Positions 41,760-51,223 of a stretch of 64,000 nt of DNA are shown piece after piece (the stretch's first letter is position 1; each line of letters opens with the position of its first letter). Below the pieces are notes generated by a model. It ran no database searches, was not told the DNA's origin, and saw only the letters and a program-made list of their open reading frames with translations. Position numbers and translations under genes: made by a program. The stretch is from Lepidodermella squamata (lineage: Eukaryota; Gastrotricha). Where the stretch lies: the NCBI GenBank assembly GCA_047495785.1, contig JBLDXI010000048.1, positions 1,215,499-1,279,498 of the forward strand, in the 5' to 3' direction.

Positions 41760-44597
41760 ATGTCGGGTGGCGGCGTTGGATTAAAACGCCAGTTACCTAC
41801 AAGCCTGGCTGTGTATGATCGTCCCAAGTATGAACTGGTCGAATTTGAGCGCCCAGCAATGACTGCGACACCATTTCAAAGGCCGTCGTTACCTGCACCG
41901 GTAAATTACGACAGAACCATCACCCAGGCTTCATTTAAACGACCGAAATACGAGATGGCCGTTTATGAGCGGCCGAAGTACGAGTTGGCTGTTTATGAAC
42001 GGCCGAAATTAGAGTGCGTAACAGTTGACCGCCCGGCGTACGCAGTCAAGGCTTTCGAGCGTCCGGAATACCGGCTGGCCGAATATCAAAGGCCTGAGCC
42101 GTCGCCGCCGCAAAACTGGGACGCCTTCCGGAAGATGAATAAAGTCGTGTGCTTGTTTGACGATGATGATGATGATGCTGATGCGGTTTCCGAGCCGAAG
42201 ATTAAAATCTTTAAGCGAGGCCGACAGGCGACGGAGGAATTATATCCAGGCATCGTTGAATGTTTGCACGCCTGTATCGATAAGAAACACGCCGTAATAG
42301 CAGCAGCTAAGCGCCACGGAAAGAATGAAGTTGTTGGCGTAAGTGTCCCTGAACTGGTGGAGGAGTGTCAGGTAAATCATATTAATTACTACTTGTTTTT
42401 TCATATTTTTTTATTTACTAAAATTACTGATTTTATTACACGAGCCGCAATAATGTCCTATAATTATTATATCTGTATTACAGTTGAATGGTTACAAGGT
42501 GAGCAGTTTGTCGATAAAACGGATGTTTCCTGCCCCGCACGCCGGTCACAATTACGCAAAGCAATACCGCGCGGTTATCGATTTGAAGCGGCGGCCGAAA
42601 CAGTGCAACATAAGAAATGGCGATGATCAGCTCGATCATCACCGAAATTCACGTATGGCCATGCTAGAAGAAGCTATGGCGGCTATGCCTCGCGGTGTTG
42701 TTTACATGTCATGCGATAATAAGCATTCGATTGTCATTGGAGGAAGTATCGTATCGAAACTGGTTACCGACCGATATTACTACACGCCTGAGAATCGTGC
42801 CGATCACAACGACCATGACTACCCCGCTGATAAAGACCTGAAAATAATTCCAGCTGGCTATGAAATTCTGGAGGAGCCGTTCCACAACGCCGAGGGCCGC
42901 TTGCTCTGGAAGGCAAGAAAAGTAATAGTCGTAAACAGGTAATTTTGACATTTTTTAATTATATTGGAAAATAAAAAAATGAATTAAAATAAATTTTAAA
43001 TTGAAATGTTAAATTCTTGGAAAAATTTGATTAAAAATAATGATTTTTCTTTGCGAGAAATTTCTTCAAAATAATTTTTTTTAATAGTGCAATAGTAAAC
43101 AAATTTTTTTCGTCACAATTAAAAAAGGAAATAAAATAATTATTCAATCTTCGAATTTTATCGTCTTTGCAGATGCAAACTCTTCAATGACTGCAGCATG
43201 GCGGAACACATGTCCGACATATTACGGCATGTTTTATGTAATGCTGAAAACAAACAACCGCAATGCCTTGTCCTCTCTGTTGACGCCGGGCCTGATTGGC
43301 ACATCGAATATGCAAACAACCGGCGTTTCTACTGGCTGCTGTTCAGGGAGCTCAAACTGGAATCGCTGGTGGTGGGCCATTATGCACCTGGTTTCAGCTG
43401 CCGCAATAAGGTATAGCTTATCACCTCATTTTTTAGATATGAGCCTGAATTTTTCTCGCTTCTCGCATGAAATTCGAAAACCAGCGTGTTTAATAAGTAA
43501 CAAGTATATAGTGTTCGTCTTTTTTTAGATCGAGCGCATGTGGTCGCGAGTCAACGAGTGCTACATCGGCCAGACAGAATATGCAAACAACCGGCATTTC
43601 TACTGGCTGCTGTTCAGGGAGCTCAAACTGGAATCGCTGGTGGTGGGCCATTATGCACCTGGTTTCAGCTGCCGCAATAAGGTATAGCTTATCACCTCAT
43701 TTTTTAGATATGAGCCTGAATTTTTCTCTCTTCTCGCATGAAATTCGAAAACCAGCGTGTTTAATAAGTAACAAGTATATAGTGTTCGTCTTTTTTTAGA
43801 TCGAGCGCATGTGGTCGCGAGTCAACGAGTGCTACATCGGCCAGACAACTGCGCATCCAGACGTCTGGCGCGAGATCTATCCCAATGATGAGCCGAAAAG
43901 GCGCGAAATGGCTGCGAATGCCGCGCTGGACACGGTAACCACGCTCGGCAATCTCAAAAAGACGCAAGTCACCATCAAGCACGTGACTGAAAAACGGCCG
44001 TGTCTTGACGAATTCCTCGTCACCCAGGAAGAGCACGACTTCGTGAATGAAAAGAAGCCGAGCAAACAACGGCGAAAAACTACCAAGCGGCTTCTACGAC
44101 AGCTCGTTCTAGCTGATAAACACATTGATTAGTAAGTTTTCTGCATTTATTATTTTATTATTTATTGATTATTTGATTATTTGATTATTTTTCATTTTTT
44201 ATTTTTATTATTTTTTATTTTTTATTAAACTGAATTAAAATGAAATATTTGAAATAATGGAAATATATTAAAAAAATTTAGCCGCTCCGGTTTGCTCATC
44301 TTCAACCGGTGCCGAAAATTCGACTGCCCCGCATGCTCGTCATTGCCGAGTCCCACGTCGGAGTTGCATCAGTACCTGGTCAGTCAAGGCTTGCCTGATC
44401 CGGAGCACGACCCGGCGCGACCCGGCCACTACCAGAAATTCGAGCAGCTGCGCGAAAAGGCGGCTCGGCGGGCGTCAGTCGAGGCAACAAATCCTCGTCC
44501 TCCTCAATTTGGTCGCTGCAAAATTTGCCCCAGCTACTCGTTTTTGAGCGACGCCGACCGGGCGCGCCACAATAATCGCCTTCACCCCGCCGATTAA
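41760..44597 (+). CDS. DDE-type transposase, six exons, 701 aa
   Basis: Coding join: 41760-42371, 42484-42938, 43173-43410, 43529-43681, 43800-44131, 44282-44597; every junction keeps frame and has GT/AG ends. The N-terminus (about 10-120) is a tandem decapeptide of the form Y-x-RPKYEL-A-V. An acidic run of seven Asp follows. The central part has LSVDAGPDWHIEYANNRRFY, LVVGHYAPGFSCRNK and IERMWSRVNE. VDAGPD and IERMW look like the second Asp and the Glu of a DDE catalytic site, as in eukaryotic proteins with VDxGPD and NPIEHxW motifs. The first Asp is not certain (AVIDLK near 220 is one option). A C-terminal zinc finger reads CKIC-x13-H-x4-H. Exon 4 is a near-perfect duplicate and can be skipped in frame to leave 650 aa. 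Confidence 0.8.
43306..43847 (+). repeat. 271 bp tandem duplication inside the transposase gene
   Basis: Units 43306-43576 and 43577-43847 differ at about two positions, so the duplication is recent. Each unit spans the end of one catalytic exon, the 118 bp intron and the start of the next (IERMW). The extra exon is 153 nt with phase 0 ends. Confidence 0.95.
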
Positions 44598-44812
44598 TTT
44601 ACTATTTCAAGTTGAGTATTTGCAAGCGGCCGGTTTTTTTCTGAAAATACGGATATATTGTATTGAAAAATCGGAAATCGGATAACAAATTTTATACTGT
44701 TAGATTCGTAATAAAGAGGCGCATTCGATGAAAATGTTGTTTAATTCGTAAAATATTTTGGGATATCAAGGAATGGGCGGAAACGGAAATAAAAATGATG
44801 CGTAAAACACTA
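44598..44812. other. Transposase 3' flank
   Basis: AT-rich sequence between the transposase stop and the right terminal repeat. It contains AATAAAG near 44709, a possible polyadenylation signal. No further gene. Confidence 0.45.
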
Positions 44813-44871
44813 CAATGACCCGCTATTGTTCTCAGTGCGCCATTGTATTTAAAACGACGCGGAAAACGTCG
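44813..44871 (+). repeat. Right terminal inverted repeat, inner fragment
   Basis: 59 bp, reverse complement of about 40395-40453. It ends at AAAACGTCG where the nested element begins; the rest of the repeat resumes at 47760. Confidence 0.88.
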
Positions 44872-45329
44872 TTATACACTTTTCTATCGTGCACATTGGG
44901 CATTATTATATAGTGTGCACGACGGCTGTGCACGATGAAAATGTCAGTCTCACTTTTGTCAGGCTTTAAAAATCATTTCATTCGATTTTAAACGTAACCG
45001 TGCAAAATAAAACGGTAAAATTTTATATTAACATTATCGGGTTGAGGAGGTCTATGCAATGGATCCGGTCATTTATTATAAATTTCTCGCGTTTAAAATT
45101 TAGCTGTGCACGACGGATCATGCACGACCTAGTGAGGACCAGTCATTAAATTGCCGATAATTACCGCGCCCGTACTCAAACATACATAATATAAGGAATA
45201 GTGCGCGCACCTTGATAGGTAATTAGGGCGCGCTGGCCGCTGTAAACATGAAACCGTATTTATTACCTTAAAAATCGGTAAAATCAGAAATAATATTTCT
45301 TGTTTTGGAATTTGGATTTTAATTATTTT

Positions 45330-46090
45330 GGACGCGCCTCCTTCGTCGGCGCGAGCGCGCTATTTTTATTACTACCAACTGACCCATCCTTTTCATTTCT
45401 ACACTTTTGATCTATAGTCATTAAGGCCGAGAAGCGTCCAATTGGGTCTGGTTTATTACTACCAAAGTCAGGAAAATCAGACGAAAATATTATTAAACTT
45501 TAGCGTAATTTTTGTTCAATTTTTTGTAGACGCGCCTCCTTCGTCGGCGCGATTAATATTTTTTTCAATAATACTTAGGAGCGCCGGCGCATATAAATAT
45601 TTGTGGTTTTATTTCAACTCTTTCAATCGGGAACACGCTCCCTGCGGTCGCGTGTGGGTGTTAAATTGGGTCATTTGTTTTGTTTCGTGGCTATCTCAGT
45701 TTTTTAATCTGGTTCATTTGTTTTCTTCTGGGCCATTAATTGATAATTATAATTTAGCTAACAGTTACAATCAGAAATGATATTTTTTTATGGGGATCTC
45801 GTTTTGCATTCTGGAACTACAAAGGAGCGCGCCTCCCTGCGGTCGGCGCGCATCCCTGTTTTTTCGGGTCATTTATTGTCTCTTCGGCCTCAAAGAAGCA
45901 CGCGCGCAAAAATAGTGACCTGGGTCATATAATTGTGTCAGGTCAATTATTGGAGCCCGCCTCCCTTCGGTCGGCGCGCGCGTGCCATCTTCTGGGTTAT
46001 TGTTTTTTACCGTGATGGGAATGTGACCCGGGTCATGAAATTATTACGGGAGCGCGCCTCCCTTTGGTCGGCGCGCATATGCCTTTATAC
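45330..46090. repeat. Imperfect GC-rich tandem repeats in the nested element
   Basis: A block of the form GCGCCTCCCT(G/T)CGGTCGGCGCGC recurs at about 45340, 45530, 45830, 45957 and 46052, spaced roughly 95-300 bp. Copies of GTGACCTGGGTCAT fall between several of them. Inverted counterparts lie near 47090 and 47290. Confidence 0.65.
45399..45436 (-). repeat. U2-snRNA-like segment, copy 1
   Basis: On the minus strand it reads CGCTTCTCGGCCTTAATGAC, then TATAGATCA and GTGTAG. U2 snRNA starts AUCGCUUCUCGGCCUUUUGG followed by CUAAGAUCAAGUGUAG. It lies in the left arm of the nested element. Confidence 0.6.
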
Positions 46091-46507
46091 TGGGCTTGAG
46101 ATTTTATTACAGGTAATGGAATGTGACCTGGGTCATGTTTTTTGGCAGGGCCGGGCGGACGCGGCAGGGGTCTCATTAATTTTACGCGGCAGCCCTATGG
46201 AATCCTAGTGGGCTGCCGCTGCGGCTGACGTGATCAACAAAAAGGGGTGTTTTCCTCTATTTTCGGGAAAAGTTGAAATTTTCAGAAAATCGTAGAAAAT
46301 CAACGGTTTATGACATTGCAATTTGGAAATCAGATTCAAAGAGACAATTTGCGTCTGAAAATGGGAAAAATTAGCTAGACGTAAGCACACCCACACAGCG
46401 AATAAGCGGCAGGTCTATTGATGTCTTATCAAATGAAAAATGGGTGTTATTTTTAATAATTATACTTTTCATATAAATTGAAATAAATTTAACCAGAAAC
46501 AAATGGA

Positions 46508-46545
46508 CGCTTCTCGGCCTTGATGACTATAGATCAAAAGTGTAG
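46508..46545 (+). repeat. U2-snRNA-like segment, copy 2
   Basis: CGCTTCTCGGCCTTGATGAC then TATAGATCAAAAGTGTAG. It is in the middle of the nested element and not part of its paired arms, so the segment has been copied independently. The similarity to U2 stops after GTGTAG. Confidence 0.6.
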
Positions 46546-47200
46546 AAAGAGAAGGATGGGTCAGAAATGCATCCTAGTTATCTAATTTTTTTCGTAATTT
46601 GGAATTTACATGTTTTACGGCTTTTTATAATGGCCTTGTTCCTTCAGTCAATCTCTACAAATTTGAAATGAAATGATGAAAAATTGGTGAAAAAATTTCT
46701 CTGGCGCCTTGACCTAGATTTCGGAATACGCGCGCACTCAGGTAATTAGCGTGGCGGATAATATTATTGCCGTTAATTATGGGCTGAAATTTAAATAATT
46801 TTTATCTCGCTGATTTTTTACTCGATTTTGATCGGGTAAAATTTGTTAGTCTTCGCTTGACGAATATTATGTGGCCGCAAATTTTCAAATTTTTTCAATT
46901 AAAATTGGGAGAATTATAACGTTTTGAAATTTTAAAGTACTGGCATGTGTGAATGACCCAGTGTGTGTGCACGATGGCCTGGTAACAGTCGTGCACACTA
47001 ATATTAGGCACTGTGCACGAAAAAAAGTGCGATTTCGCAGAACAATGCGCCGAGCGCTCCCAATAATTATTTAAAAATATTACTCGCGCCGACGAGGGAG
47101 GCGCGTCCACAAAAAATTAAACAAAAATTACACGAAATAAGGTAATAATATTTTGTCTGATTTTCCCGATTTTAGTAGCAACAAACCAGACCCAATTGGA

Positions 47201-47238
47201 CGCTTCTCGGCCTTGATGGCTATAGATCAAAAATGTAG
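47201..47238 (+). repeat. U2-snRNA-like segment, copy 3
   Basis: CGCTTCTCGGCCTTGATGGC then TATAGATCA. The TGGCTA is identical to U2. It lies in the right arm and mirrors copy 1. Confidence 0.6.
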
Positions 47239-47759
47239 AAATGAGAAGGATGGGTCAGTTGGTAGAAATTAAAATAGCGCGCTCGCGCCGACGAAGGAGG
47301 CGCGTCCAATAAAAATTAAAATTAAAATCTCAAAACAAGAAATGTTATTTCTGATTTTACCGATTTTTAAGGTAATAAATACGGTTTCATGTTTGAGTAC
47401 AGCGTCCCGCGCGCGCTAATAACCTCAATCAAGGTGCGCGCACTATTCCATATATTATATATGTTTGAGTACGGGCGCGGTAATTATCGGCGATTTAATT
47501 ACTGGTCCTTACTAGGTCGTGCAAGATCCGTCGTGCACAGCTAAATTTTAAACGCGACAAATTGTAAATAAATGATCTGATCCATTACATAGACCTCCTT
47601 AGCCCGATAATGCTGATATAAAATTTAACCGTTTTATTCTGCCCGGTTATTTTTAAAATCGACCGAAATGATTTTTAAAGCCTGACAAAAGTGAGACGTG
47701 CACGGCCGTCGTGCACACTATATAATAATGCCCAATGTGCACGATAGAAAAGTGTATAA

Positions 47760-47999
47760 CGACTTTTCTCCTGCCCGTGGTTATAGCGCACACAATTCCA
47801 CGCACTCACTCGCGCTTTCCACGGCTTTTAGCCGCGTTTTGGTTGCGCAACCGCTCGCGCACACAATTCCACGGCTTTCCATTGAAACCGCGCGTTTTCC
47901 TTCGTTTTCCACGGCTTGCTACGGACAGCCACCGAATTTCCACGGCTTTTCATCAATTCCTTCCGCTTTCCGAAATGACGCTTAAATCGGCCTCATTCC
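47760..47999 (+). repeat. Right terminal inverted repeat, outer fragment
   Basis: 240 bp, reverse complement of the outer part of the left repeat, with one additional GCCGTGGAATT-type subrepeat. It ends GGCCTCATTCC directly before the TTA duplication. Confidence 0.88.
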
Positions 48000-48002
48000 T
48001 TA

Positions 48003-48516
48003 TACCATGTAAAAATGTACGAACGAGACACCATCACACCAGGTTGATGAGATAAAAAAAACATCGGAACATGGAAGATATGGTGTGGATAACTTAATTA
48101 CTTAACTGTCTTAAGGAATGACCTGATCCAGCCCTCGGGCGATGATGCGGTAGAGTCGGGCGTCTGACGCGAGGATTAAAGGAAAGCTTCTGTTGCGTTC
48201 TTAGAGATGCGCTGTAAATGCCACGGTACGATTATGCGGTGCGATCTCGCGAGCGTCCATCTTCCTGCGCAAAAATGAGCCGACTTTGCTGCAGGAACAA
48301 CAAGTTCTGATGTTCAGATTTTCAGAGACACAATTTCGGCATCACAATGCGCACAATCCCATTTTACCCTGTGATTGCTCAATTAATTTTGGGGCCCGCA
48401 CGAAACTAAGGGGGCCCAGAATTTAGCCGTTTTGTACTGTCCGTGAATTTCCAGGACACCCGAGGAAAATGTCGAGCATCCGTGGGCGATATCGCTTCTA
48501 GCAGGACTATAAAGAC
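48003..48516. other. Spacer between transposon and truncated receptor gene
   Basis: No similarity to the N-terminal coding part of the other receptors is visible here, and no other gene is recognised. A TATAAAG lies at 48508-48514, directly before the first ATG. Confidence 0.45.
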
Positions 48517-50412
48517 ATGGCGAGGCGAGATCTGTACTCCACTTTGTACAGAGCAAGACCACCTGCCGAGGCATCGCTCTACGCCAAGTATCAGTTCCTA
48601 CTGAAGGTAACACCATGGCGTAGGATCGCGATTTCCTGTCTCGTTACCACTGTGTTTCCAGTCCACTTTCAAATGGCTTCTTTATCTTACTCAATTGCCA
48701 CATCTCTTGGCTTCGAGGTTGTCAGATTCGAAGCCTACGATCAGTTTAGCGAAGAGAGGATGGATGCACTTAAGAAAGCCGACATTCGCATCTTCGTCTT
48801 TGAAACAGCGGAAGCTCCTGAAGCAGTCGAATTTCTCTGTCTAGCATCCAAGCTCGGAATTACAGGTCCCAGGTATTCCTTCTTACTCCAAAGCATCAGT
48901 TTTATTGATCCGTGGAAATTCGACAAAGAATTGATACCTAAGTACTGTTCGATAGCTATGCTTTTAGAACAATTTAAACAGGCGATTTTCATCGGACCAC
49001 CCATTGAGGCGGTTGAAAAACTACAGCAATTAACCACTTTGGGCCATAGCAGGGCTGAATTTGAGCAAACGTTTGGAAATCGAACTGGAAAAGCGCAACT
49101 ACTTGCCACCAATTACCGTCACTTGTGCTACGACAGAGCTCTACATGCCCTCATGGTGCTCAACAACACAGAAATGCGATTGCAGACTCGAAACATGAGT
49201 TTAAGGGACTACAGGGAGTATCCGAGAGAGGTCATGCAAATCACGAATCAGAGTGCGCTGGAAATAGAATTTTTCGGAGTTAGACAGGGTCGCTTCCGCT
49301 ATTCGGACCGAGGCGAGTTGGATTATGACCCGCAGTTAGTTACAATTTATTCGGCTGAGCGCAGTGGTTTGTTGATAACCCATCGTTTGGCATGCCGCAT
49401 CAACAGCTCTGCTACCAATGTCAGCTCTTATGAAGTCGAAACCCTGACTTCTTCAGATAAGTTCAGGAAAGCTGACGCAGCGAAGAGTTACAAAATAGCT
49501 CAGGATACTACCGCATTTTTCGGGTCAATAGTCGGTGTATCTTCGGTAGTCTTCATTTTTCAAATTACCTTAATATACTATCACGTAAAGAAATCTCCTG
49601 CTTTCGAAGTTTGCTTGAGAAGAACTTTGCTGTTAGCCTTTTGCATATTGCTAGACCTGATTGCTGTTGTATTATGTGTCCCTGATGTTCATCTTGACAG
49701 CGGAATTTGCGCAATTCATGCTGTATTCACGGTGATAAGTATTGCCGCGTGTCACAGCTTCTTAGGCTTCAGATTACTTATCGCGCTCGATATCGTAAAA
49801 GGCAGTATTATTCAACCCCGCAACAGAAGTTATTTGAACACAATTGCTTCAGGAATTAGGCCTGAATCTCGAGATCCTGCTCGAAGTAAGGAATTCGATG
49901 ACAAAGGACTCCCAGTTAGGCACCGCTTGCCACTGATGCATCTTCTTGTTTTCTGCAATGTAGCTCTTATCATCGGGTGGATGATCAGCGACCATCCTCT
50001 TTTAGTCGATGAAGTTCCGCAGCTATTCTATGTGCCAGAAAGAGATGCCAATTTCGCAATAACAAGGTTAGCCTGCTCAAGCCGGTTAGGAACATATTGG
50101 ATTCCAGCTTTGATTGCTTCGAATTTCTTGCCCCTCATAATTGGTATGGCCTCGATTCTACGCATGGGGGCTGCGATCAATCGCTTCAACGCCGTGCAAG
50201 ATATGCCGCAGTGTAAAATTGCACTGCTGGCCGTATCTACGCTGTATGCTGGCGGTATTTTCACAGTTGTGACACTTCGCACCTATAGTGATCAGACGGC
50301 TGTAGTTGCTATTGTAGCAATGTTAATGTCCATCACTGTGTCGGGAATCTTCAATTATCCAGTTCTACGCAAGGCACCACTATTTATTCGTAAAATGCTT
50401 CTTAAGGTCTAA
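48517..50412 (+). pseudogene. GABA-B-like class C GPCR, array gene 4, N-terminally truncated (631 aa)
   Basis: Closest to gene 1. Homology starts abruptly at RRDLYSTLYRARPPAEASLY, so the signal peptide and about 140 residues of lobe 1 (including VNARSDILxDY and the GCVxWGQ loop) are missing. The remainder is intact: lobe 2 of the flytrap module, seven helices (GWMISDHPLLVDE at helix 4) and a short tail. Without a signal peptide and most of one ligand lobe it probably cannot work as its paralogues do. It is 517 bp from the transposon end, but the transposon does not itself cut the gene. AATAAA near 50526. A missing upstream exon is the alternative, although the paralogues have no introns. Confidence 0.75.
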
Positions 50413-51223
50413 CATTATATTGTTTTACTCATCAAAAATTGCAACGCAGCTATGAAATGATTTAACCAAATTTGTTGTTTCGTTATAAATGTTGTGCATG
50501 CTTCGGACCCAGAGAGGAATTCTTCAATAAACACGTGAATAGGGAACGGTTAGAATTTTCTAAAATTAACGATTGGAAGTTGTCTGAAAGTTGAAAGGAC
50601 ACTGCCCCAAGGGTGCATAATCAAGATCGTGAATGGTCGCTCGTGAATGACCGTCATCAACCAACATTTTGCTTCATAGCACGTGCGGCGAAGCGTCGTT
50701 ATAAGCATGCGCGTTTCGGATTGGTTAATTACCGCAAAAGCTATTAGGTATTCAGCGCGAGTGTTAAATACCACCGGTAAATACATGGATAATTTTGCCA
50801 GTGAGAAAGCCTTGGAGAAAGCACAGCGGACGAGAACCATGCGTGCTCCCACGAGAAATGACATTACAAGCGTCAGGTTTTGTCATATTTTGGCTCTAGG
50901 GCAGACACTTTTTGCAAACCTGCTCATGAAGTGATTCTCAGTGAGTCGGAGAGACTGATCGGACTTTCGGAGAGACTGCGAAGAGTTCTCAGTCGGAAGA
51001 CTCCTTAAGAGCCGGAAGAAAACTACACAAATCCCCGCATAATTTCGAACGACATTCGTCGGAACTGGCAATAGTTCATTATTTTTTTGTGATCGTAACT
51101 TTAAAAGCTTCCTTTGAAATGCGGTACAAATTTCCTGACGACAGATTCAAAGAATGACAACAAGAATGTTAAAGTTTGGGCGGAAAATAATGATGACTGT
51201 TGCATTATTATCAAATTTTCAAC
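50413..51223. other. Intergenic region between receptor genes 4 and 5
   Basis: Contains short local repeats near 50935-50990 (CGGAGAGACTG twice). No gene recognised. Confidence 0.45.

Larger units (their letters stand above)
44872..47759. mobile_element. Nested 2.9 kb long-inverted-repeat element
   Basis: The element begins TTATACACTTTTCTATCGTG and ends with the reverse complement. The first 50-plus bp of the arms are identical, and imperfect pairing continues inward for about 700 bp (44872 to about 45600 with about 47035 to 47759). Ends are rich in the word GTGCACGA. It interrupts the right terminal repeat of the surrounding transposon, so it is younger than that insertion. The outer flanks GTCG and CGAC do not give an unambiguous target duplication. 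A diverged copy of the terminal sequence at about 46975-47030 suggests the interior holds an older related copy. No transposase frame is seen; it is probably non-autonomous. Confidence 0.82.
40166..47999 (+). mobile_element. DNA transposon with ~290 bp TIRs, TTA target duplication and DDE transposase
   Basis: Left end GGAATGAGGCCGATTTAAGC at 40166 and its reverse complement ending 47999 are flanked by TTA on both sides (40163-40165, 48000-48002). The terminal repeats are about 290 bp and contain several copies of AAGCCGTGGAAA, which may be transposase sites. The right repeat is split by a second element at 44871/47760; without it this element is about 4.9 kb. It carries a spliced transposase gene on + (41760-44597) and a divergent small gene on - (40971 to about 41390). 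A 3 bp TWA duplication and two-gene layout recall PIF/Harbinger, but the protein motifs do not clearly match that group, so the superfamily is left open. Confidence 0.9.
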
